DNA of 64,000 bases from an uncultured Glaciecola sp. (GTDB taxonomy: Bacteria; Pseudomonadota; Gammaproteobacteria; Enterobacterales; Alteromonadaceae), in assembly GCA_937125395.1 (NCBI GenBank), contig CAKZLI010000057.1, positions 61,520-125,519 of the forward strand, in the 5' to 3' direction. The notes beneath the pieces were generated by a model. The model made no database searches. It saw only the letters and a list, made by a program, of their open reading frames with translations, and was not told the origin of the DNA. This document shows, in pieces, positions 25,628-34,399 of the stretch. Within the stretch, counting starts at the first letter, position 1. The number at the start of each line of letters is the position of its first letter. The translations under genes were made by a program, and so were the position numbers.

Positions 25628-26677
25628 TTAAGTGTATTTAAGACGTAATTCACTGGTTAGTGGCACAGCCTGACAACTCAACGTTAAATTATTATTTAAA
25701 TCTTTATCATCTAAAACATCATTATTGTTAAGCTTAACTTTACCTTCAATTATTTCACACATACACGAGGCGCACATTCCTTCGCGGCATGAGTAAGGCA
25801 GTTCGATGCCTATTTTTTCGGCGGCATCCAAAACCGTTTCACCTGGTGTACAAGAGATCACATGATGCACACCATCTAGTTCTACCTGAACCTGTGCAGC
25901 GGGTAATTCATCAAGATCGTCATGCGACTCTAGAATGCTATCAGAAGCAGATGCATCTGATGTCGCAGTAGGCGATTTGGTAATCACAAATCGTTCAATA
26001 TGGATACGCTCTTTTGGCATCTTAACTTGGTGCAAGGCGTTTTCCATTGCATCCATAAATGGCCCCGGACCACAAATAAATGCCCTGCCTTGTTGCATAC
26101 CGTCAGCCAGAGAAGATAACAATGTAATAGATGGAATACCTTGCAAAGAATCGAGCAAATGAACAATTTGTAAACGTTCTGGATACTCTGCGGCAAGTGT
26201 TTTAAGAGTGTGTTTGAAGATAACCGACGATTCATCTCGGTTAGCATAAATCATACGTACCTTTCCCGTACCGTTAACCAACACATTACGTAATATGGAC
26301 AAGACGGGTGTAATACCACTGCCACCTGCACACAACAGGTGATCTTCAGATAAGTTTTTGCTTGTGAACAAACCAGCAGGTTGCATTACTTCAATTTCAC
26401 TACCGGCTTGCAAATTATCACATAACCAATTAGAGCCTCTGCCATCTACTACACGTTTTACTGTGACTCGTAAATGATTGTCAAGGTCTGGAGTACTCGA
26501 CATGGAATAACAGCGTTGTAGGGGGTCTTCGTTGTATTTAAATCTAAGTGTAATAAATTGACCCGACTGATAAGTAAATTGTTCTCTTAGGGCTTGTGGA
26601 ATATCAAATAAAATGGAATGTGCATCGGCGGTTTCTTGTACCACTTGGGCCACTTTAAGCATGTGATATCGCGCCAT
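25628..26677 (-). CDS. FAD/2Fe-2S oxidoreductase, KshB-like reductase
   Basis: This protein of 349 residues has the order FAD domain (1 to 105, with RCYSMSS), NAD domain (105 to 235, with CAGGSGITPVLSI and FICGPGPFM) and a C-terminal plant-type 2Fe-2S ferredoxin domain (about 265 to 349). The cluster ligands are in CREGMCASC plus a late Cys in LSCQAVP. Proteins with this order pass electrons from NADH to Rieske oxygenases. KshB of steroid 9-alpha-hydroxylase and PaaE-type reductases are examples. No Rieske oxygenase is in the window, so its partner must be elsewhere. A linker of about 30 residues rich in Ser, Asp and Ala separates the NAD and ferredoxin domains. Confidence 0.85.
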   Translation of the reverse strand: MARYHMLKVAQVVQETADAHSILFDIPQALREQFTYQSGQFITLRFKYNEDPLQRCYSMSSTPDLDNHLRVTVKRVVDGRGSNWLCDNLQAGSEIEVMQPAGLFTSKNLSEDHLLCAGGSGITPVLSILRNVLVNGTGKVRMIYANRDESSVIFKHTLKTLAAEYPERLQIVHLLDSLQGIPSITLLSSLADGMQQGRAFICGPGPFMDAMENALHQVKMPKERIHIERFVITKSPTATSDASASDSILESHDDLDELPAAQVQVELDGVHHVISCTPGETVLDAAEKIGIELPYSCREGMCASCMCEIIEGKVKLNNNDVLDDKDLNNNLTLSCQAVPLTSELRLKYT

Positions 26678-26745
26678 GTTGACTCCTGTAAAGACGATTT
26701 GTTAATTGCTTGTTACATTTTCACATATATCACTGTGACTTCATC

Positions 26746-26757
26746 GTCAATATGGAC
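26746..26757. promoter_or_regulatory. Candidate operator (shared 12-bp motif, copy 5)
   Basis: GTCAATATGGAC is one base from a perfect palindrome. It lies 69 bases from the start of the leftward reductase operon, the same distance as copy 3 from the core operon, and 61 bases from the rightward SDR start. Confidence 0.65.
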
Positions 26758-26817
26758 TAAGCATTCTTATGCTAGATCGTAAATATTAGTGTTCAATAAT
26801 GGGAACAGGAGATAGAC

Positions 26818-27570
26818 ATGCAACGATTTCACAACAAGGTTATTTTTATCACTGGAGCAGCCTCTGGCATAGGCCGCGAAACAGCAATCCGGTTAGCTTC
26901 TGAGGGAGCAAGTGTGTTTTTATGTGATATTGATGAAGTTGGCTTAGCCGAGACATTACAGGCATGCGATAGAAAAGATACGGTTGCATCCGTTTATCAA
27001 TGTGATGTATCTAACTTTGATGAATGTACTAGGGCAATAGATGCATGCATTACCCAGTTCGGGCAACTCGATATGTTATGTAACATTGCAGGAATTGCAC
27101 AACTTCAGCATTTTACAGACATTACAGCACAACAGTGGCAAAAAATACTTGGCGTCAATTTATCTAGCGTATTTTATTTGTGTCAAATAGCGATGCCCCA
27201 TTTAATCAAAACCAAAGGCAATATTGTCAATATGGCCTCTTCAGCAGGTTTAGTCGGTCAGGCATATACATCCTCTTACTCTGCAACTAAAGCTGCGGTT
27301 GTGAACTTGTCTAAATCATTAGCCATTGAATATTCATCCCAAGCAGTCAGAGTCAATGCGTTGTGCCCCGGTAACGTTAAGACTCCTCTAGCATCAAAAC
27401 TGAACATCCCAGAAGATATTGATAAGCACTTACTTGGACGTATGTTGCCATTACTTGAAGCAGCACAACCCTGTGAAGTTGCAGCTGCAGTTGCGTATTT
27501 AGGGTCGGAAGAAGCTCGGTTTATTACCGGAGCAGCATTACCTATTGATGGGGCACAAACGGCGGGCTAA
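26818..27570 (+). CDS. SDR family oxidoreductase
   Basis: This is an SDR of 250 residues with TGAASGIG, an acidic cofactor residue in LCDID that suggests NAD rather than NADP, NIAG, and catalytic YSATK. Its C-terminus GAALPIDGAQTAG is standard. It is a single rightward gene, divergent from the reductase operon under the shared palindrome and convergent with the next SDR 15 bases away. A hydroxysteroid dehydrogenase is plausible. Confidence 0.85.
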   Translation: MQRFHNKVIFITGAASGIGRETAIRLASEGASVFLCDIDEVGLAETLQACDRKDTVASVYQCDVSNFDECTRAIDACITQFGQLDMLCNIAGIAQLQHFTDITAQQWQKILGVNLSSVFYLCQIAMPHLIKTKGNIVNMASSAGLVGQAYTSSYSATKAAVVNLSKSLAIEYSSQAVRVNALCPGNVKTPLASKLNIPEDIDKHLLGRMLPLLEAAQPCEVAAAVAYLGSEEARFITGAALPIDGAQTAG

Positions 27571-27585
27571 TCCTGCTTATGTACA

Positions 27586-28404
27586 TTACTGCTCAGCCTT
27601 AATTGTTTGTGCAAGCTGCTGTGCATCGATAGTATTTTTGCGTAATGTGTCGGCTTTATCATTGTCAGCCAACCATACAAGTACTTGTGCAATTTCCTCT
27701 GGCTCAGCCATAGATTTGCCAAGTGCTTTCACCCCTCTATCACCCAATGTTGCACGCAGTGTTTCAGTATTAACCACGCCAGGATTAACGGTAAATGCAC
27801 GTATCCCTTGCTTGCCATGCTCGATATCAATGATCCCTGCTAAGCGAGAGACAGCAGCTTTACCTGCTCCATAAGCATATCCCCAACCACCATTAATAGC
27901 TGCGATGGGCGGATTGGTCTCTCCAGCCCCCGAAGTAATATTAATAATACAACCATCACTGCGCTCAAGCATGTTAGGGATTATATGCTGGACTATTTGT
28001 ACCGGAGCATAAATATACCCTTTTGCTACTTTTTCAAGTGTTTGTGGTGTCAGCTCAAGCAAAGGAACATTAAGATCAGGACCTTGATAAATAGCATTGT
28101 TAATTAACACATCTACTTGGCCAAAATGCGTGAGGACTTGTTCCATTGCAGCTTGAATAGAATCAGGATCAAGTAAATTCATGCGTATCGCTAATGCTTC
28201 ACTGCCACAACTTTCAATCGCTTTAACGGTATCCAACAGGCTGCCGATAGCATAACTTGTGTTAGTTATTTTATGTTGCTGGTGAGTGTTATTATCAAAC
28301 TCCCTAGCAGTAATAGCAACGTTATAACCAGCTTGGGCGAAAGCGAGTGCGGTAGCACGACCAATTCCACGACTGGCCCCAGTAATAAAAGCAACTTTTT
28401 TCAT
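27586..28404 (-). CDS. SDR family oxidoreductase
   Basis: This is an SDR of 272 residues with TGASRGIG, NNAIY in place of NNAG, and catalytic YGAGK. It has an insertion of about 20 residues after strand 2 (EFDNNTHQQHKITNTSYAIG) that is absent from its neighbours. The C-terminal tail, from about residue 235, lacks the usual GGxx ending and reads like an extended helix. It is divergent from the TonB-dependent receptor, and two copies of the shared palindrome lie in that gap. The substrate is unknown. Confidence 0.83.
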   Translation of the reverse strand: MKKVAFITGASRGIGRATALAFAQAGYNVAITAREFDNNTHQQHKITNTSYAIGSLLDTVKAIESCGSEALAIRMNLLDPDSIQAAMEQVLTHFGQVDVLINNAIYQGPDLNVPLLELTPQTLEKVAKGYIYAPVQIVQHIIPNMLERSDGCIINITSGAGETNPPIAAINGGWGYAYGAGKAAVSRLAGIIDIEHGKQGIRAFTVNPGVVNTETLRATLGDRGVKALGKSMAEPEEIAQVLVWLADNDKADTLRKNTIDAQQLAQTIKAEQ

Positions 28405-28460
28405 GTTTGTTTCCTTTTTTTATGATACTTATATTTTCATCAAATAACTAACCAAGCATC

Positions 28461-28472
28461 GTTCAAATGGAC
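28461..28472. promoter_or_regulatory. Candidate operator (shared 12-bp motif, copy 6)
   Basis: GTTCAAATGGAC lies 57 bases upstream of the leftward SDR start. It forms a pair with copy 7 in the 264-base gap between that SDR and the TonB-dependent receptor gene. Confidence 0.55.
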
Positions 28473-28522
28473 ATAAAACAAACAAAAAAGTCAAAAATGT
28501 GTGTTTTTAACTAAATTGACTA

Positions 28523-28534
28523 GTCCAAATAGAC
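28523..28534. promoter_or_regulatory. Candidate operator (shared 12-bp motif, copy 7)
   Basis: GTCCAAATAGAC is the reverse-orientation form of the motif (its complement reads GTCTATTTGGAC). It lies 62 bases from copy 6 and 135 bases upstream of the receptor start. Confidence 0.6.
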
Positions 28535-28668
28535 GTATCTGCAATTCTTCTTTTGTACAAAACTCGATACAACAAAGTAACAAAATAATAACAAACTGTT
28601 GATCTATTTATCGATTTACATATTGGTTCACACATTAGCTGTTAAACTGCACGTATTAGGAGAATAAC

Positions 28669-31008
28669 ATGAAAAAATTTAGCAATAACGCAAAAAAATA
28701 TTCAATTAAACCATTAGTGTTTGCTGTAACATGCGCATTAACCGGAAATGCTTATGCACTTCAGGAGCAAACTCAAGAACAAGAATCACAGGATGGATTT
28801 GGAGTTGAGCGTATTTCAGTCACAGCACAAAAACGCGTGACCCCTCTACAAGAGACGCCAATTGCTATTTCTGCATTCAACAGTGAAAGTATCGAAAAAT
28901 TAGGCATCGAAGATGTCTCGGACCTAAACAATTTAGCTCCAAATACACTTATTGTCGCCCCTATTGGTAGCTCGTACAACGTCGGTGTGACTATCAGAGG
29001 GATTGGAACTGCTTCCCCTTCATTAGCCATCGATCCTAAAGTAGGGATTTATGTTGACGGTGTGTATTACGCTCGTAATGTGGGTGCAGTACTAAGTATC
29101 ATCGATTTAGAACGCGTTGAAGTACTTCGCGGTCCACAGGGTACATTGTGGGGCAAAAATACAACCGGTGGTGCAATCAGTATGGTTACCCAAGGGCCTG
29201 CTGATGAGTTTGAATTTAGCCAGCGTTTTACAGTTGGTAATTTTGGACTAAAAAGCTCACTGACTTCTATAGATTCAGGTGAGCATAATGGATTTTCTGG
29301 TAAATTCACATATCTGAAAAGTGAAGAAGATGGCTGGGCAACAAACGTATTTGCTGGTGCCACAGAAAAAGATTTAGGTGCCAAAGACACAGATGCGTTC
29401 CGTATTGCATTGCGTTATCAAAGTGATAATTTAAAGCTTGATTATGCATACGATAATACTGATGGCAGTGCAGTATCAATTCCTGTGCAAGTCAGTAATG
29501 TGCGTGACATGTTTACCGACCCCACAGTACCAACGCGTCATATGGGTACAGGCGTGTTCTACGGTGGTAACGTGTTTGCTCAAATGTCTGAGAATGAATT
29601 CACCGGTGGTCGACAAGAAGTGTTTGAGCTGGACCAGCACGGTCGTGAATACATTGAAATTTCAGGTCATAGCTTAACTGCCGAATGGGATTATGCCGAA
29701 AATCATCGCTTTAAATCGATAACAGCAATGCGCGAATATTCATCAGATATTCCAGATGGTGTCGATTCAGATGGCGGTGCTTATTTTGGTGCAGAACTAG
29801 ATGCGACATTCCAACCAACGGGTAATTTTGCACCTATTCCGGCTTTTCATTTCTATAATGAGAAATCTCAAGAACAAACGTCACAAGAGTTTCAGTTCTT
29901 AGGTAATTTCATGGATGGTCAACTTGAATATGTAGCTGGTTACTTTTATTTCAGTGAAGAAGGTCAAGAGAATAATCCTTGGGAAATTGGTATTTTTACC
30001 GGTCAAGGGGCAAATTTATTGTTTGATACTCCTCTAGAGTGGGGTGGTTTTTATAAAACAAAATCGGATGCTCAAGCATTATTTGCGCAAGTTAATTATG
30101 ATGTTACCGAGAAGCTGAACATTGCTGTAGGTATTCGTAATACTAAAGATGAAAAATCATTAACACAACTTGCCGCTCCCGATCCAATGCTTAGAAACGA
30201 CAAGAGTGCAAAAGAAGATTGGAGTAAGACGGTTGGTTCAATTGTCGCTAACTATGTACAAGACGAAAATACCACTTACTATGCTTCTATCGCTCAAGGT
30301 TATGCCGCTGGTGTGTATAACCCTGGAACAGTTGATCGTTTTGCGTACTTAAATCCAGCTAATAATGGCGAAGCGATTTATGATGGCAGTTTAATACCTG
30401 GTAACCCTGAAGATACTACTGCTTATGAAGTTGGCTCAAAAATGTTTTTACTAAATGATCGTTTGATGCTAAATACTGCGATCTTTATGAATGACAATAC
30501 TAACTTACTAGTGACAGTATTTGACGGTACTATCCAACGCGCTTTGAATTCAGGTGAGTCTGAAACCATTGGTTTTGAAGTGGACGCACAATTTGCTGTG
30601 ACTCCTGAACTTTCTTTGAGTGCTAGTTACGGCTACCGTGATACAGATTACTCGCTTGAAGAATTTACTGACGTAGATACCTTCTCAGCTACATTAGGAT
30701 TGGATTGGAATATTGCAGAATTCGAAAACGGCACAATGAATTTGAATGTCAATTATGTAATGAACGATGACAATCAATTTAATAACAACGATCCAACACT
30801 TGTCGGTGAAGCATATAACTTACTCAACGCTCGTTTAACCTTGTCGGATATCCAGGTGGGTGAAAGATCAAGTATTAAAGTCTCACTGTGGGGTCGTAAT
30901 ATCACAGATGAAGAATATACTCTTCATGGTGCTAACTTTAGTTTTTATGACACGCATGTGTATGGTACACCAGCAAGCTATGGTCTAGATGTGACGTTTA
31001 ATTATTAA
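28669..31008 (+). CDS. TonB-dependent outer-membrane receptor
   Basis: This is a protein of 779 residues with a signal peptide (lysine-rich start, hydrophobic core to about residue 28, likely cut after NAYA). A TonB-box-like VERISVTAQKR follows, then a plug domain with LRGPQGTLWGKNTTGGAI, and a long beta-barrel ending in an aromatic residue (VTFNY). AGGAG precedes the ATG. Receptors of this class in marine bacteria import large or hydrophobic substrates. Its place in the island under two shared-palindrome copies makes it the probable outer-membrane entry for the catabolic substrate. Confidence 0.92.
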   Translation: MKKFSNNAKKYSIKPLVFAVTCALTGNAYALQEQTQEQESQDGFGVERISVTAQKRVTPLQETPIAISAFNSESIEKLGIEDVSDLNNLAPNTLIVAPIGSSYNVGVTIRGIGTASPSLAIDPKVGIYVDGVYYARNVGAVLSIIDLERVEVLRGPQGTLWGKNTTGGAISMVTQGPADEFEFSQRFTVGNFGLKSSLTSIDSGEHNGFSGKFTYLKSEEDGWATNVFAGATEKDLGAKDTDAFRIALRYQSDNLKLDYAYDNTDGSAVSIPVQVSNVRDMFTDPTVPTRHMGTGVFYGGNVFAQMSENEFTGGRQEVFELDQHGREYIEISGHSLTAEWDYAENHRFKSITAMREYSSDIPDGVDSDGGAYFGAELDATFQPTGNFAPIPAFHFYNEKSQEQTSQEFQFLGNFMDGQLEYVAGYFYFSEEGQENNPWEIGIFTGQGANLLFDTPLEWGGFYKTKSDAQALFAQVNYDVTEKLNIAVGIRNTKDEKSLTQLAAPDPMLRNDKSAKEDWSKTVGSIVANYVQDENTTYYASIAQGYAAGVYNPGTVDRFAYLNPANNGEAIYDGSLIPGNPEDTTAYEVGSKMFLLNDRLMLNTAIFMNDNTNLLVTVFDGTIQRALNSGESETIGFEVDAQFAVTPELSLSASYGYRDTDYSLEEFTDVDTFSATLGLDWNIAEFENGTMNLNVNYVMNDDNQFNNNDPTLVGEAYNLLNARLTLSDIQVGERSSIKVSLWGRNITDEEYTLHGANFSFYDTHVYGTPASYGLDVTFNY

Positions 31009-31031
31009 ACAATAATAACTACAATTCTAAT

Positions 31032-31062
31032 AAGGCCTTAATGTTGTGTTAAGGCCTTTTGT
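31032..31062 (+). terminator. Rho-independent terminator after the receptor gene
   Basis: AAGGCCTTAA and TTAAGGCCTT form a 10-bp perfect stem around a 7-base loop, followed by a short T-rich tail. It separates the receptor gene from etfB. Confidence 0.8.
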
Positions 31063-31110
31063 CTTTACAAATAACTTCTCATTACATAAATGTTGACCGA
31101 TGGAGAAAAC

Positions 31111-31860
31111 ATGAAAATATTAGTACCGGTAAAACGTGCTATCGATTACAACGTCAAAGTGCGTGTAAAAGCTGATAATTCAGGACTGGATTTGGCGAAT
31201 GCAAAAATGTCAATTAATCCATTTTGTGAAATCGCTGTTGAAGAAGCAATTCGCCTCAAAGAAAAAGGCATTGCAACTGAAATCGTCGCCATTTCGATCG
31301 GCGATAAAGCATGTCAAGAGCAGATTCGGACGGCCTTAGCATTAGGCGCTGATCGTGGTATTCAAATTGATACACCAGAAACGTTAGATTCACTGCAAGT
31401 CGCTAAGTTATTACAAAAAGTAGTCGAAGAAGAATCGCCTGATTTAGTTATTTTGGGTAAGCAGTCGATTGATTCGGATAATAACCAAACAGGTCAAATG
31501 CTAGCTGCATTATGTGGATTGCCTCAAGGAACTTTTGCTTCTGTGGTCGATATCAATGATAGCAAGGTGAATGTGACAAGAGAAGTCGACGGTGGATTAC
31601 AAACTGTCGCGCTGACATTACCAGCAATAGTGACGACTGATTTACGCTTAAATGAGCCACGTTATGCCTCATTACCGAATATCATGAAGGCCAAACGTAA
31701 ACCACTTGAGGTCAAATCTGCAGCCGATTATGGCATTGATTTAAGCTCTAAACTGACCGTGTTAAAATATGAAGCACCCGCTCAACGAAAAGGTGGCGTC
31801 AAAGTGGCTGACGTAGCAGAGTTAGTCGAAAAGTTAAAAAATGAAGCAAAGGTGATTTAA
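31111..31860 (+). CDS. etfB: Electron transfer flavoprotein beta subunit
   Basis: This is the ETF beta subunit, 249 residues, beginning [20 protein letters not shown]. The ATG at 31111 has GGAG 5 bases upstream; an ATG at 31090 lacks this. The AMP-binding and partner-binding regions are present, including the recognition-loop segment around [23 protein letters not shown] accepts electrons from the acyl-CoA dehydrogenases and passes them to ETF-ubiquinone oxidoreductase, which is not in the window. Location beside four ACAD-type genes suggests a dedicated or main ETF for the island. Confidence 0.95.
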   Translation: MKILVPVKRAIDYNVKVRVKADNSGLDLANAKMSINPFCEIAVEEAIRLKEKGIATEIVAISIGDKACQEQIRTALALGADRGIQIDTPETLDSLQVAKLLQKVVEEESPDLVILGKQSIDSDNNQTGQMLAALCGLPQGTFASVVDINDSKVNVTREVDGGLQTVALTLPAIVTTDLRLNEPRYASLPNIMKAKRKPLEVKSAADYGIDLSSKLTVLKYEAPAQRKGGVKVADVAELVEKLKNEAKVI

Positions 31861-32786
31861 TGACTATTTTAATTTATGCAGAGCATGATAATGTTCAACT
31901 CAAATCGGAAACCTTAAAGCTAGTAACGGCAGCGCAAGCCATCGGTGGAGATATACATATTCTAGTTGCAGGTAAAGACTGTGCTGATGTCGCTAGCAAA
32001 GCAGCCAATATCAATGGGGTTAGCAAAGTATTCATTGCAGATAATGCTGCTTATGAATATCAATTAGCTGAAAATATCGCAGAGCTTGTTATTGAATTGG
32101 GCAAAGACTACAGTCATATTCTCAGTGCTGCCACTACCACAGGCAAAAACTTTATGCCGCGCGTTGCAGCTTTACTCGATGTTGCACAAATTTCTGATAT
32201 TATTGCAGTGGTTAGTGCCGACACATTTGCTCGCCCTATCTATGCAGGCAATGCAATTGCGACGGTGCAATCGGCTGACGCCATTAAAGTCATCACTGTC
32301 CGTACTTCAGCATTTGATAGCGCAAGTGCAGGAAATAATGCATCTATTGAAGCCCTTGAAAGTGTAAAAGTATCGGCTAATTCTGCCTTTGTTTCCGCCG
32401 AATTAACCGTATCAGAGCGTCCTGAGTTGACAGCTGCAGAGGTTATTATCTCTGGTGGACGAGGTATGCAAAATGGCGAAAACTTCAAACTACTAGACGG
32501 GATTGCCGATAAATTGGGCGCAGCTATGGGTGCATCTCGCGCGGCTGTTGACGCAGGATTTGTACCGAATGATATGCAAGTCGGCCAAACCGGTAAAATT
32601 GTTGCTCCGCAGTTATATATCGCTGTGGGTATTTCTGGTGCGATTCAACATCTAGCTGGTATGAAAGATTCAAAAGTCATTGTTGCCATTAACAAAGATG
32701 AAGAAGCACCTATTTTTCAGGTTGCCGACTATGGATTAGTAGGTGATTTGTTTGATGTATTACCTGAATTAGAAGCGGCTTTGTAA
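31860..32786 (+). CDS. etfA: Electron transfer flavoprotein alpha subunit
   Basis: This is the ETF alpha subunit, 308 residues. The C-terminal FAD domain shows [34 protein letters not shown] and the late [11 protein letters not shown], all family signatures. It overlaps etfB by one base (TAATG), so the two are translationally coupled. It forms the heterodimer that carries electrons from ACADs to the quinone pool. It ends the catabolic island; a long inverted repeat and a gene remnant follow. Confidence 0.95.
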   Translation: MTILIYAEHDNVQLKSETLKLVTAAQAIGGDIHILVAGKDCADVASKAANINGVSKVFIADNAAYEYQLAENIAELVIELGKDYSHILSAATTTGKNFMPRVAALLDVAQISDIIAVVSADTFARPIYAGNAIATVQSADAIKVITVRTSAFDSASAGNNASIEALESVKVSANSAFVSAELTVSERPELTAAEVIISGGRGMQNGENFKLLDGIADKLGAAMGASRAAVDAGFVPNDMQVGQTGKIVAPQLYIAVGISGAIQHLAGMKDSKVIVAINKDEEAPIFQVADYGLVGDLFDVLPELEAAL

Positions 32787-32831
32787 GTTTAATCGAGTCT
32801 TTGATTCGCTACACTATACATTGACTGATTT

Positions 32832-32879
32832 CCCTTATGATTTTTGAGACCTATTAACAGGTCATGAAAATCATAAGGG
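32832..32879. repeat. Long inverted repeat
   Basis: CCCTTATGATTTT (32832 to 32844) pairs perfectly with AAAATCATAAGGG (32867 to 32879). Inside, GACCT pairs with AGGTC. It could be a strong hairpin terminator for etfBA, but no T-run follows on either strand, so an RNA-stability hairpin or a dispersed palindromic element is also possible. Confidence 0.7.
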
Positions 32880-32892
32880 GTTAATCAAGACG

Positions 32893-33048
32893 TTATGCCA
32901 CCGTAAACACACCATCAGACGCTAAAATATATACTTGATGATCGATGTCATGCTCAATCGTCGTTCCTTTGCTAATTTTACCAGCATAAACCCGCGCGTA
33001 TTGAGTCATAAATAACGCTTTATCTTTATCCTCTTTCCTCAGCGTGAA
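32893..33048 (-). pseudogene. Pirin-like gene remnant
   Basis: On the minus strand this open frame encodes about 51 residues including YARVYAGKISKGTTIEHDID, then QVYILASDGVFTVA and a stop. This resembles the first part of the C-terminal cupin domain of pirin (pattern QDARVYAG...YVHVVRGEVTVNG). Both ends are missing: the frame meets a stop upstream at 33049, and the protein ends at the point where the domain normally continues. I read it as a fragment of a former pirin gene. The 305 bases between etfA and the next gene hold only this remnant and the inverted repeat. Confidence 0.5.
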
Positions 33049-33091
33049 CTATAATTAAATGTATTAGTTTATTTATAGTTAAAGGGGGCTT

Positions 33092-34303
33092 ATGCGTATT
33101 CACAACCGATTCATGTTATGCACGTGTATCATCCTTTTATTGAGTATTCAAGGCTGTGCCAGCAAATCACATGCTCCGCTTGCTTCCGTTACTGCCATTG
33201 CCATGACACCTCAATGGCATGATGCGCATTTTTATTCCAGCGAACAGGTCATTGATATTCCCTCTCCCGATAGTATTTTTGGTTTAAATAAAGCAGCAAA
33301 GGCATTCGTAAACCAACAAACGCGTAGTCACACGAGCATTAATCAGCAACTTCGTGCATTAAGTTATGGCATTCTAGATCACACTCAACTCAACTTATTA
33401 TACGCAGCTGATGCGAATACCGACGCTAGCACTACGTTTCAACAACGTGCAGCAAATTGTCTATCGCTCACCATCATGACTTATGCAATGGCCGAATATG
33501 CTGGTTTTAATAGTCGGTTTCAACAAGTTGTCATCCCCGAATATTGGACGCAACGCGCAGGTCAAACCTTGATCAACGGGCATGTAAATTTACGTATTAC
33601 TGCCAGTGCTTATCAACAGCGCCAACAGTTATTTAATACCGCCATCGTAGTGGACTTTGATCCGCAACGAAACCTACGCTCGTTACCGACCTATACCTTG
33701 TCTAAACAACGTGTGACGGCCATGTTTTATAATAATGTTGCTGCTGATGCACTGTTAGTTTATGCCCACACTAAAGCGTACGCGTTTTTGCAAGCAGCCT
33801 TGACTGTTGATCCGCAATTTAGCGATGCTTGGATTAATCTAGGGTTGTTATATCGTCGTGAAGGACACATTAATGATGCGCAACTCGCCTATAAATGGGC
33901 TATCGAACTGGACAGTAACAGCGACCATTTCCCCAACAAGCACAACAATACCGCATGGGAAAATCTAGCACATTTGTACAGTAGTATTGGAGAAACGGAT
34001 AAAGCGTCCAAAATATTTGTGCAATTAGAGGAAAAACGCAAACACAATCCTTTTTATCATTATATGTTGGCGCAACAAGCTCAATCACGTCAGGAATATA
34101 GACAAAGTATCCAGCATTATCATCGCGCTATCGCATTGGACAAACGCCATCATCAATTCTATTCAGGATTAGCTGTTGTCTATGCCCAGCAATCTGATTT
34201 TGATAAAAGCGCACGATATCTGCGCTTAGCCAAACAACGTGCCCCTTATCCTGATCAAGTAGCACGTTACAAAGCCAAACTAGCCTTGTTGGCAAACATG
34301 TGA
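33092..34303 (+). CDS. TPR-repeat lipoprotein with transglutaminase-like part
   Basis: This is a protein of 403 residues. The N-terminus has a lipoprotein-type signal (hydrophobic stretch, then SIQGC with the likely lipidated Cys near residue 22). The middle contains QRAANCLSLTIMTYAMAEYAG, similar to the Cys-centred motif of bacterial transglutaminase-like domains. From about residue 225 to the end there are three or four tetratricopeptide repeats (AWINLGLLYRREGHINDAQ, then NLAHLYSSIGETDKA and later copies). It is likely anchored to the outer membrane facing the periplasm. The function is unknown. Confidence 0.75.
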   Translation: MRIHNRFMLCTCIILLLSIQGCASKSHAPLASVTAIAMTPQWHDAHFYSSEQVIDIPSPDSIFGLNKAAKAFVNQQTRSHTSINQQLRALSYGILDHTQLNLLYAADANTDASTTFQQRAANCLSLTIMTYAMAEYAGFNSRFQQVVIPEYWTQRAGQTLINGHVNLRITASAYQQRQQLFNTAIVVDFDPQRNLRSLPTYTLSKQRVTAMFYNNVAADALLVYAHTKAYAFLQAALTVDPQFSDAWINLGLLYRREGHINDAQLAYKWAIELDSNSDHFPNKHNNTAWENLAHLYSSIGETDKASKIFVQLEEKRKHNPFYHYMLAQQAQSRQEYRQSIQHYHRAIALDKRHHQFYSGLAVVYAQQSDFDKSARYLRLAKQRAPYPDQVARYKAKLALLANM

Positions 34304-34399
34304 TCGCCAAAATACTTGGTTGTGATCACATTACTATCACTTGTCACACGGTGTGAGTATAATGCGAATACTATGACTTAATTCCCAATAAGATTATCC

